NCBI GenBank assembly: GCA_000620205.1
Contig: JHVP01000014.1
Location: 1 to 64,000, forward strand
Length of the DNA stretch: 64,000 nt
DNA from: Geodermatophilaceae bacterium URHA0031
GTDB taxonomy: Bacteria > Actinomycetota > Actinomycetes > Mycobacteriales > Geodermatophilaceae
Direction: 5' to 3'
The notes beneath the pieces were generated by a model that saw only the letters and a program-made list of their open reading frames with translations, was not told the DNA's origin and did not search any database. The position numbers and the translations under genes were made by a program. Of the stretch, positions 7,062 to 18,119 are shown in pieces. The first letter of the stretch is position 1, and the number at the start of each line of letters is the position of its first letter.

Positions 7062-8639
7062 ATGACGAGAACCGCGCCTCCGGCGGGTCCGCCGGCCGAC
7101 GCGGTCGCTCCCGGCGGCGGGTCGGGCCGGCCGCCGGTCGAGGACGGCCGGCGGGCTCCGGGAGTGGGTCGCCGGGGCTTCGTGACCGGTGCCCTGCTGG
7201 CCGGCACGGCTGCCGCGGCGGGCTTCGCCGTGGCGCCGCGCGGCGACTCGGAGGAGAGGACCGCCGCACCCGCCGGCGCGAACGTCCTCACCGGCCCCGG
7301 CGTGGACCCGTCGGGGAACGGCGACAGCACCGCCGGGCTGCAGGGGCTGGTGGACGCCGCACCCGAGGGTGCCTGGTTGTGGCTCCCGGCCGGGGTCTAC
7401 CTGGTCGACGGTCTCGTGCTCCGCAGGGGACAGATGCTCACCGGTCCGTCCGGTCGCAGCTACACCGGCAGCGCGTCCGACGGTGCGCGGCTGCGCGCGC
7501 GGACGGCGGAGCAGACCGCGCCCGTGCTCGTCGTGGGCGAGCTGGGCCGGGTGGCCGACGTCTCGGTCGAGGGGCGTGACCAGGGACAGCCTGCGGTCCG
7601 CCCCGCCGGGATCGGCGTGGTGCTGGACCGGGTGACCATGGTGGGCGGTTCGGTGGGGTTCGACGCCGCCTACGTCAGCGGCAGCGTGCTCAGCGAGTGC
7701 CAGGTGCACGAGAACGGGGTCGGCCTCAAGGACCTCGTCGACTCCATCGTGCAGGCGACCGTGATCAACGCCAACGGCGGCGACGGGATCAGCCTCGGGC
7801 CGGGCGCCAACGACAACTGCTTCGTCGGCAACAAGATCGAGTGGAACGACGGGCACGGCATCAACGCCCTCCAGGCGCTGCACAACGTGGTGCTCGGCGG
7901 GATCATCGACCGCAACGGCCGCGTCGGTGCCCGCTTCGTCGAGTGCCAGCACACCTCCTTGGTCGGCGCGGTCCTGCGCCGGAACGGCCGGCTGGCCGAG
8001 GGGACGCCCGAGGACGACTGCCACGTCTACCAGCAGGACTGCACGGGCCTGGTGGTCTCCGGCGTGGTGACCAACGAGGGGCGCGACGACGACGACGTGA
8101 GCGGCTACCGCTCCCCGGCCGTCGCCATCCGGGAGGAGGGCGGCACGGACGTCGGCTACACCGGCAACGACCTGACCGGGCGGACCTCGGACGTGGCCAT
8201 CGCCCGCGGGGCTGCGGCCACCCGTGCCCTCCGGGCGCTGAACCTGGGTGGCACCGGCGTGCAGACCGTCTCCGGGACCCGGGTCCGCGTGACCACGGCC
8301 GAGCTGTCCCTGGGGCCGCGGGCCGCCGGGTCGGTCCCGGTCGACCTGGGCGGGGTCCCGACCGGCTCCCTGGGCGCCGTCTACCGGCTGGGCCTGGTCT
8401 CCCAGGACCCCGTGACCGGGGACCGCGTCGCCGCGGAGGCCGCGCTGCTCGTCTTCCGGGACGAGGGTGCGGCCCGGGTGCAGGTGGGTGCGGTGGAGAA
8501 CCGCATCGGGACCGTGCTCGGCGGGCCGGACGGTGCGCTGCGCATCAGCCCGGCGATCAGCGGTGACGGGACGGTGCTGACCGTCGACGTGCAGAACACG
8601 CGGGGCGAGGCCGTGCGGGTCGGAGTTGAGCTGTCGTGA
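7062..8639 (+). CDS. Tat-exported right-handed beta-helix (pectate-lyase-like) protein
   Basis: A 525-residue protein. A twin-arginine signal is clear: Gly-Arg-Arg-Gly-Phe at 36–40 followed by an Ala/Gly/Leu-rich hydrophobic core to ~57. The mature part starts with an Asn-Gly-Asp-Ser-Thr-Ala-Gly-Leu-Gln pattern typical of pectate-lyase-3/beta-helix proteins that need many parallel strands, and continues with short repeats rich in Gly/Asn/Val (for example Asn-Ala-Asn-Gly-Gly-Asp-Gly-Ile-Ser-Leu-Gly). The last ~130 residues look like a separate beta-sandwich. Folded export via Tat and location inside a polysaccharide cluster suggest a surface polysaccharide lyase, hydrolase or epimerase acting on the cluster's own polymer, but no catalytic triad can be assigned by eye. 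Weak upstream GAGGGA serves as ribosome-binding site. Confidence 0.82.
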   Translation: MTRTAPPAGPPADAVAPGGGSGRPPVEDGRRAPGVGRRGFVTGALLAGTAAAAGFAVAPRGDSEERTAAPAGANVLTGPGVDPSGNGDSTAGLQGLVDAAPEGAWLWLPAGVYLVDGLVLRRGQMLTGPSGRSYTGSASDGARLRARTAEQTAPVLVVGELGRVADVSVEGRDQGQPAVRPAGIGVVLDRVTMVGGSVGFDAAYVSGSVLSECQVHENGVGLKDLVDSIVQATVINANGGDGISLGPGANDNCFVGNKIEWNDGHGINALQALHNVVLGGIIDRNGRVGARFVECQHTSLVGAVLRRNGRLAEGTPEDDCHVYQQDCTGLVVSGVVTNEGRDDDDVSGYRSPAVAIREEGGTDVGYTGNDLTGRTSDVAIARGAAATRALRALNLGGTGVQTVSGTRVRVTTAELSLGPRAAGSVPVDLGGVPTGSLGAVYRLGLVSQDPVTGDRVAAEAALLVFRDEGAARVQVGAVENRIGTVLGGPDGALRISPAISGDGTVLTVDVQNTRGEAVRVGVELS

Positions 8640-9967
8640 CCGGGACCGCCACCCGCCGCCGCACACCGGCCGCGGTGCCGACCGGGCCCGACGGCGACCG
8701 GGCGCGGCCGCTGGCCGCCGAGCGGTTGCTCTACGGGGTGCTGGGACTGCTCGCCCTGGTCGGGCTGGTCTCACCGGGTCGGTTCAACGCCGCCCCGGCG
8801 GAGGACCTGCTGGAGGTCGCGTTCCTGGTCACCGCGGCACTCTCGGCCCGCCGGATGCGGCCCCCGGGTCAGGTCATGGTCGTCGTCGCCGGCGGGTACG
8901 TGGTCGTCAAGACCCTCCTGCTGGTCTTCTACGGCGACGCGAGCGTCATCGACTTCCTCCAGGCCTACAAGTCGTTCTTCTACCTGGTGCTCCTGGGGGC
9001 CTTCGTCGGAACCGGCGTGTTCGACCGGGTCCGGCTGGCCCGCTTCACGACCTTCCTGATCGCGGTGTTCCTGCTCAAGTACGGCTACTCGGTCGCGCTG
9101 GGGCTGGACGACAGGCCGGGCGTGTACCTGGAGAACAACTTCGAGCTGATCATGCTGCTGGGCCTGTTCCACCTGGCGTACCCCTACCTGGGGGCGCGCC
9201 GGGACTGGCTCTTCGGCGCGGTCACGGTCACCGTGCTGCTGTCCGGCTCACGCAGCGCCGCGCTCGGTCTGCTGGTCGTCTACGTGTTCCTGTACGTGCG
9301 CACCAGCAACCGCACCTGGCCGCTGCACGTGGCCGGCGTGGCCGTCGTCGGCTACGCGGTGTCGACGGTGTTCACCAACCGGGCGGCGGTGGACGGTGGG
9401 GCGCGGCTGGACCGGCTGAACTTCCTCGACACCTTCCTCTACGAGGTGCGTGACTGGCGGCTGTGGGAGTTCCTCAGCGGGTCCTTCCCGCTCACGCCGC
9501 TGTCACCGGGCTCCTGCCAGAGCCTGTCGTTCTACTCGGTGCTGTTCAGCCACACCGACCCGGGGACCTGCTACTCGGTCATCCTCCACTCGTACTTCCT
9601 GCGGGCGGTGTTCGACCACGGCGTCCTGGGCCTCGTGCTGCTGTTCGGGCTGCTGTGGCTGGGCCTGCGCCGGTCCGGCGCGAGCGCGCGGGACGCCATG
9701 GCCCTGCTGGGCCTGATCTCGGTCAGCGGGCTCTCGGTCTCCGCGTTCAACAACGTGTTCGCCACCATCGTGCTCGCCGTGGCGATGGGACTGGACCGCC
9801 GCACCTCCGGGCCGGCAGACCCCGGCGATCCCCAGCCGGTCCGCTCCCGACGGGGCCGCCGCACGCCGGGGCCCGACCGACGACCAGGTGCCCCGGCCCG
9901 ACGGGCAGCCGCCCGATCCCGGGCCGATCAGCCGGCTGCTGCCCTCCCTCCAGCTGTCCACGAATGA
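8636..9967 (+). CDS. O-antigen ligase/polymerase-like membrane protein (Wzy candidate)
   Basis: A 443-residue multi-pass membrane protein with about 10–12 hydrophobic helices. It starts at GTG overlapping the previous stop by 4 bases. A large extracytoplasmic loop (~265–320) holds two Cys residues, then the ligase/polymerase signature His-Ser-Tyr-Phe-Leu-Arg-Ala-Val-Phe-Asp-His-Gly-Val-Leu-Gly, equivalent to the 'HNxyL…lGilG' motif of the Wzy_C/O-antigen ligase family. In this cluster it is the obvious polymerase. The C-terminal ~50 residues are a charged Arg/Pro-rich tail in the cytoplasm. Confidence 0.83.
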   Translation: MTGTATRRRTPAAVPTGPDGDRARPLAAERLLYGVLGLLALVGLVSPGRFNAAPAEDLLEVAFLVTAALSARRMRPPGQVMVVVAGGYVVVKTLLLVFYGDASVIDFLQAYKSFFYLVLLGAFVGTGVFDRVRLARFTTFLIAVFLLKYGYSVALGLDDRPGVYLENNFELIMLLGLFHLAYPYLGARRDWLFGAVTVTVLLSGSRSAALGLLVVYVFLYVRTSNRTWPLHVAGVAVVGYAVSTVFTNRAAVDGGARLDRLNFLDTFLYEVRDWRLWEFLSGSFPLTPLSPGSCQSLSFYSVLFSHTDPGTCYSVILHSYFLRAVFDHGVLGLVLLFGLLWLGLRRSGASARDAMALLGLISVSGLSVSAFNNVFATIVLAVAMGLDRRTSGPADPGDPQPVRSRRGRRTPGPDRRPGAPARRAAARSRADQPAAALPPAVHE

Positions 9968-9978
9968 CGGGAAGACCC

Positions 9979-10521
9979 ATGGCGATGACCCATCCGACGT
10001 CCCTCGGCGAACTCGTGGTCTGGATGGTCGAGGACGCGCAGGTCAACCGCCGGCGCGGCGGGATGCTGAGCGTCATCGCGGTCGCGATCTTCCGCCTGCA
10101 CCAGTTCGGCAGCCGGGCGACGGGCGCCGCGGCGTCGCTGGTCCGGGTCCTGGCGCTGCCTCTGGTCGTCTTCTCCCGGCTGGCGCTCGCCTGCGAGATG
10201 CCGGGGTCCATCGCCTGCGGTCGGCGTCTCGTCCTGGCCCACGGGGGCCGGGGCGTCATCGTGGTCTCCGACGCCGTCCTCGGTGACGACGTCGTGATGG
10301 CCCCGTACTCGTCCGCCGGTGCTGCGTACCCGGCCCCGGGGGCGCCGGTCATCGGCGACCGGGTCTACCTCGGCGCGCACGCGACGGTTCTGGGACCGGT
10401 CACGATCGGTGACGGCGCCTTCATCGGTGCCCGGGCGCTGGTGCTGCAGGACCTCGTGCCCGGCGCCGTCGCCCGTGGAGCAGCGGCCGAGGTCACCGAG
10501 CCGGCGACACAGCCCGTCTGA
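9979..10521 (+). CDS. Serine-acetyltransferase-like hexapeptide acyltransferase, copy 2
   Basis: A 180-residue paralogue of the protein encoded at 973–1521, alike along its whole length (for example Gly-Arg-Gly-Val-Ile, Gly-Asp-Asp-Val-Val-Met-Ala-Pro-Tyr-Ser). It keeps the active-site-like His-Gly-Gly-Arg-Gly but its C-terminal loop is changed: where copy 1 has Gly-Leu-Pro-Ala-Lys-Val this copy has Gly-Ala-Ala-Ala-Glu-Val. This loop helps bind the acyl-CoA in hexapeptide transferases, so donor preference may differ. ATG at 9979 is preceded by GGGAAG; an in-frame ATG at 9985 is also possible. It probably acylates a different position or sugar of the same polymer. Confidence 0.82.
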   Translation: MAMTHPTSLGELVVWMVEDAQVNRRRGGMLSVIAVAIFRLHQFGSRATGAAASLVRVLALPLVVFSRLALACEMPGSIACGRRLVLAHGGRGVIVVSDAVLGDDVVMAPYSSAGAAYPAPGAPVIGDRVYLGAHATVLGPVTIGDGAFIGARALVLQDLVPGAVARGAAAEVTEPATQPV

Positions 10522-10605
10522 CCGGCCCGGCACAGCGACACAGACAGCCTGACCGGCCCGGCTGACCGGCCCGGCTGACCGGGCCGACCGGGCCGGTCCG
10601 GTCAG
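10518..10605 (+). repeat. Tandem TGACCGGCCCGG repeats between convergent genes
   Basis: TGACCGGCCCGG occurs at 10519, 10550 and 10563 with a fourth degenerate copy at 10576; the first copy contains the stop codon of the acyltransferase. The complementary sequence CCGGTCCGGTCAG at 10593–10605 lets the block fold into a hairpin, so it probably acts as a terminator between this gene and the convergent synthetase gene. Confidence 0.65.
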
Positions 10606-10639
10606 TTGCTCCCGGAGCGGGCCGCCGCGACGTGTCGGG

Positions 10640-13576
10640 TCAGGTCGTCCGGCGGGGCGTCGGGGGCAGCTGGGCGGCCACCTCCGCGGCGGCCGGCTCA
10701 CCGAGCAGGTCGGCCGGGCTCCCCGGGACCTCGCCGACGACCACCTGAGCTGCCAGCCGGCGCCATGCCGCCCTGCCGTCACCGACCCGCGAGCCGCGAC
10801 GGCTCGGCAGCAGGCAGACGAGCGTGCCGTCGTAGCCCGAGGGCTGGTGTCCGGCCGCGGTCGTCCGGGCCCGGAGCATCGCCTGGTGCTCCTCGGTGGT
10901 GGTCCTCGGGGCGTGCCGGTCGACGAAGCCCTGCCACAGCAGCTGCCCCCGTCGGGGTGACCGCAGCGTCGCCAGGCGACCCGCCCACCGGCGGGTGGCC
11001 CGCGTCCACGGGCGCAGCGCGGCCGCCGGTGGCGGGGTGTCGACCAGGACCAGGGCGCCGACCGGCCTGCCGGCCTGCCGGAGGGAGCAGGCCATGGCGT
11101 GTGCCACCAGCCCGCCGAAGCCGTGGCCGACCAGGACAGCGGGCCCCTCGCCGGCGACCGCGTCCAGGTCGACGACGGCGCGCGCTGCCATCTCGTCGAC
11201 CGTCAGGGAGCGGCCGTCCTCGGCGAGGAGCCGAGGGCGGAGCGCGTACAACGAGCGCCCGGCCTCCAAGTGCCCTCCGAGGACCGCGTACTCACCGAGC
11301 GGGCGCCACGTCTCGACCACCAGGACGATCGGAGTGCCCGTCCCGGGCCGCAGGGGGACGACCGAGCCGGTCTCCGGCAGCGGGACGGCGTCCACCGAGC
11401 GCTGCAGGTCGCCGAGGGTCGGCCGGGCGAAGAACTCGGTGAGGGGCACCTCCGCGCCGAGCTCCTCGCGGACGCGGTGGAGCAGCGTCATCACCTGGCG
11501 GGAGGTGCCACCCAGGTCGAAGAAGTCGTCGTCCGGCTGGGCTGCCGGACGCCCGAGCGTCTCCTTCCAGAGGCGCTCGACCGTGGTGCCGGGACCGCCC
11601 GCGGCCGCGCGACCGGCGGCCGGCTCCGCGCCCGCGGCCAGCACCGCCGCCCGGATGGCGTCCAGGCTGGCGGGGTTGCGCAGCGCCGCGAGGTTGTGCA
11701 CCGGGTCGCCGTTGACGGCGTCCCGGGCGGCCCGCTCGGACGTCTTGCCGTTGTGCGTCGACGGCAGTTCGGGAACCGCGACGACCAGCGAGGGGACGTG
11801 CGCCGGCGACGCACGGCGGCGCAGCGTCCGCCGGACCTGACGCTCCAGGGCGTCGTCCAGCCGTGCCCCCTCGGTCAGCAGGACCAGCAGCACCATCCGC
11901 GACGCGCCGGGGCGGGAGGGGTCGCGCTGCTCCACCGCCAGGGCGGCGGTGATCTCCGGGACCTCGCGCAGGGCCGTGTGGACCTCGGCGGGGCCGATCC
12001 GCACCCCGTTGACGTTGAGCACGCCGTCGGAGCGGCCGTGCAGGCGGGCCGACCCGTCGGGCGCGAACTCGACGAGGTCCCCGTGCGTCCAGACACCGGG
12101 GTGCTCGGCGAAGTAGGCGGCGTGGAAGCGCCGCCCGTCCGGGTCGCCCAGGAAACCGAGCGGTCGGGAGGGGAACGGCCGCCGGCACACGAGGTCACCG
12201 ATCCCGGCCACGACCTCCCCGCCGTCCGGGCCCAGTGCGGCGACGTCCAGGCCCAGACTGCGGGTCTGGCACCGACCGGGTCGGACCGGCAGCTCCGGGT
12301 GGCCGAGCAGGAAGCAGCCGATGATGTCCGTCCCGCCGGAGATCGACTGGACCGGCACCGGGCCGACCTCCCGGGCCACCCACGTGAACTGCCAGTCGTG
12401 CAGCACGGCTCCGGTGGAGAGCACGCTGCGCAGCCGGGAGAGGTCGACGGCCGCCGCCGGGCGGTAGCCGGCGTCCTGGCACAGCTGCAGGTAGGCCGGG
12501 CTGGTGCCGAGCACGGTGACCTGCTGCTCGGCGGCCAGCTCCCACAGGGTGGCCGGGCCCAGGACCGGGCCGTCGTAGAGCACCACGTGCGCCCCGACGG
12601 CGAGCGCGGACAGCTGCCAGTTCCACATCATCCAGGCGGTCGTGGTGTGGAAGTACAACGTGTCGTCCGGGCGGAGGTCGCCGTGCAGGCGGTGCTCCTT
12701 GACGTGCTCGAGCAGGGTCCCGCCGGCGCCGTGCACGATCGCCTTGGGCGGGCCGGTCGTGCCCGAGGAGAACATGACGAACAGCGGGTGGGCGAAGGGC
12801 AGCCGGGGCCACTCCACCGGGGGCAGCAGCTCGCTCGCGGCGACCAGGTCGGCCAGGCGGTGCACCGGTACGGGCAGCGCGGTCGGCAGCGGGGCCTGGT
12901 CCAGCAGCAGGACGGCGGACAGCGTGGGCAGGCCGGCGACCACCTCGGCGAGCGTGGCGGCGTCCATCCCGCTGCGGTCGACCAGCAGCAGCCGCGGCTC
13001 GGTCTGCGCCAACCGGCCCAGCAGCGCGCTGCTGCCCAGGTCGGGCGTGGCCGTCGACACGGTCGCCCCGAGCGCGGTGGCCGCCAGCACGGCGACCAGC
13101 ACCTCGGCGTGGTTCGGCGCGATCGCGGCGACCCGGTGCCCGACCGTCGTGCCCAGCGTGGTCAGCGCCGTGGCGGTGCGGGCCACCGACTCCCGGAGTA
13201 CACCCCGCGTCAGGTGCTCGGTGGGGCGGTCCGCGTGCACGGCGGTCAGCGCGACCTGGTCGTCGGCCACGCCGGGCAGTGGTCGGAGGAGCGCTTCGGC
13301 GTAGTTGATGCGCACGTCCGGGAAGAACCGCGCGGTCTCCACGTCCTCCCCGACGACGGCTGTGCGCGCCGATCCCGACCACGGGAGGTCCGACCACTCC
13401 AGCAGCGCCCGCCAGAACGACCCGGCGTGCTCGACGGAGAAGGCGTGCAGGGCCGCCGGGTCCGCCAGGGAACCCCCCGCGAGTGACTCGCAGACCGCCC
13501 GGAAGTCGGCCAGCTGGCTGGGGCGCCGGGGCGGCGCCTCGTCCGGCGCGGGTTCAGCGTGCGTGGTCAGCGTCAT
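10640..13576 (-). CDS. NRPS-like protein: acetoacetyl-CoA-synthetase-type adenylation domain – carrier – thioesterase-fold domain
   Basis: A 978-residue protein. Residues ~1–650 are an ANL adenylating enzyme most like acetoacetyl-CoA synthetases: Met-Phe-Ser-Ser-Gly-Thr-Thr-Gly-Pro-Pro-Lys, a Trp-Met-Met-Trp-Asn-Trp segment, Ser-Gly-Gly-Thr-Asp-Ile, Thr-His-Gly-Asp-Leu, Gly-Arg-Ser-Asp-Gly, and the Asn-Gly-Lys catalytic Lys. A carrier domain follows with Asp-Leu-Gly-Gly-Thr-Ser (Ser692, the phosphopantetheine site). Residues ~755–978 are a type-I thioesterase alpha/beta-hydrolase, but its nucleophile elbow reads Gly-His-Gly-Phe-Gly-Gly (Gly819 where Ser is expected), and the usual C-terminal His is also missing (Pro-Gly-Ser-Pro-Ala-Asp-Leu-Leu). 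It would load a short beta-keto or hydroxy acid on the carrier; release is unexplained. The start overlaps the phosphopantetheinyl transferase by 23 bases, so they form one operon. Confidence 0.87.
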   Translation of the reverse strand: MTLTTHAEPAPDEAPPRRPSQLADFRAVCESLAGGSLADPAALHAFSVEHAGSFWRALLEWSDLPWSGSARTAVVGEDVETARFFPDVRINYAEALLRPLPGVADDQVALTAVHADRPTEHLTRGVLRESVARTATALTTLGTTVGHRVAAIAPNHAEVLVAVLAATALGATVSTATPDLGSSALLGRLAQTEPRLLLVDRSGMDAATLAEVVAGLPTLSAVLLLDQAPLPTALPVPVHRLADLVAASELLPPVEWPRLPFAHPLFVMFSSGTTGPPKAIVHGAGGTLLEHVKEHRLHGDLRPDDTLYFHTTTAWMMWNWQLSALAVGAHVVLYDGPVLGPATLWELAAEQQVTVLGTSPAYLQLCQDAGYRPAAAVDLSRLRSVLSTGAVLHDWQFTWVAREVGPVPVQSISGGTDIIGCFLLGHPELPVRPGRCQTRSLGLDVAALGPDGGEVVAGIGDLVCRRPFPSRPLGFLGDPDGRRFHAAYFAEHPGVWTHGDLVEFAPDGSARLHGRSDGVLNVNGVRIGPAEVHTALREVPEITAALAVEQRDPSRPGASRMVLLVLLTEGARLDDALERQVRRTLRRRASPAHVPSLVVAVPELPSTHNGKTSERAARDAVNGDPVHNLAALRNPASLDAIRAAVLAAGAEPAAGRAAAGGPGTTVERLWKETLGRPAAQPDDDFFDLGGTSRQVMTLLHRVREELGAEVPLTEFFARPTLGDLQRSVDAVPLPETGSVVPLRPGTGTPIVLVVETWRPLGEYAVLGGHLEAGRSLYALRPRLLAEDGRSLTVDEMAARAVVDLDAVAGEGPAVLVGHGFGGLVAHAMACSLRQAGRPVGALVLVDTPPPAAALRPWTRATRRWAGRLATLRSPRRGQLLWQGFVDRHAPRTTTEEHQAMLRARTTAAGHQPSGYDGTLVCLLPSRRGSRVGDGRAAWRRLAAQVVVGEVPGSPADLLGEPAAAEVAAQLPPTPRRTT

Positions 13577-14303
13577 GGCGGTGTCCCGTCGCAGGTGCAG
13601 GGATGGGCAGGACCAGGGGGACGACGGCGGGGCCGTCGGTCCGGATGCGGGCGGAGCAGGCGAGGGACGCCGCGAAGGCAGGCGGGACCGCGACCGGGGT
13701 GAGGGCCCAGGTCCCCGAGCAGTCCCCACGGTCGGTCCGGCGGACCGTGATCAGTGCCGGCGGCGTCCCGAGGCCCGTTCCCCGGGCCTTGAGCACCGCC
13801 TCCTTCTGCGTCCACCGGCGGGTCGCGGCCAGCGCGCGCTCGCCCGGCGGCAGGGCCTCGACGTCCCGGACCTCGGCCGCGGTCAGCCACCCCTCCTCGG
13901 CGGTGTCCGCCGTCCACGGGGTGACGCGTTCCACGTCGATCCCGACCCGTGCTCCCCGCGCCAGTGCGACGACGCCGACGTCGTCACTGCGGGAACAGTT
14001 GACGTCCCAGGGCGCGGCCGGGTGGTCCAGCTGGGGGCGTCCGTGGGGCCCGGTGGTCAACGGCACCTCGGCGGGGGCGCAGCCCAGCGCGTGGCCGAGC
14101 ACCGTGCGCACGGCGGCGCGCAGCACGATCCGACGGCGGCGGACGGCGGGCGTCCCCCGCTCGGCACGGGCCAGCTCCGGCTCGGTCAGCGACGCGGCCG
14201 TCTCGGCCAGCTCCGACTCGGTGACGTCGAGCTCCACGCGCCAGACCCGGACCTGTGCCGGGGTCTGCACCGCCAGGTGTCCCGGCGGTCGTGCGAGGGG
14301 CAT
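13554..14303 (-). CDS. Sfp-type 4'-phosphopantetheinyl transferase
   Basis: A 249-residue enzyme of the Sfp/Gsp/EntD class, of two pseudo-symmetric halves. The magnesium-binding signature Gly-Ile-Asp-Val-Glu-Arg-Val lies in the middle, and the second signature Trp-Thr-Gln-Lys-Glu-Ala-Val-Leu-Lys-Ala-x-Gly-x-Gly-Leu is intact. It moves phosphopantetheine from CoA to a carrier-domain Ser. Being translationally coupled to the carrier-containing synthetase (overlap 23 bases), it most likely activates Ser692 of that protein. I chose ATG 14303 (Met-Pro-Leu-Ala-Arg-Pro-Pro); ATG 14324 or 14366 would lengthen the N-terminus, and none has a good ribosome-binding site. Confidence 0.9.
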   Translation of the reverse strand: MPLARPPGHLAVQTPAQVRVWRVELDVTESELAETAASLTEPELARAERGTPAVRRRRIVLRAAVRTVLGHALGCAPAEVPLTTGPHGRPQLDHPAAPWDVNCSRSDDVGVVALARGARVGIDVERVTPWTADTAEEGWLTAAEVRDVEALPPGERALAATRRWTQKEAVLKARGTGLGTPPALITVRRTDRGDCSGTWALTPVAVPPAFAASLACSARIRTDGPAVVPLVLPIPAPATGHRHDADHAR

Positions 14304-14500
14304 GCGTCGAGGGTGGCACCGCATGCGGCGGCCGAGGTCACCCAGCCGGGCCACCGTCCCCCGCAAGGGTGGCTCCGGAGGTGCTGGTCCCGGCTCTGTG
14401 GACGGGGAGCGTCAGGCCTCCGCAGCGGGCTAACCTGGGAGCCGGCCCCCGCGCGCACCCGGCGCGTCGTGCGTGGCCCCCAGAAGCAGGAGTGGCCCCC

Positions 14501-18058
<3,558 letters not shown>

Positions 18059-18119
18059 GGGGGCGGGCTCGAGCGGGCGTGCGACGCCGCTCACACACCG
18101 GTGTGGCACGCTCGCGGCC

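Noticed and set aside
10518..10605. CRISPR-like direct repeats
   Set aside because: The units are only 12–13 bp, nearly contiguous and without spacers; they are a tandem repeat that can fold as a terminator.
11099..13486. Long plus-strand open frame opposite the adenylation protein
   Set aside because: The translation is Arg/Gly/Gln-rich with no motif; the minus strand encodes an intact ANL enzyme.
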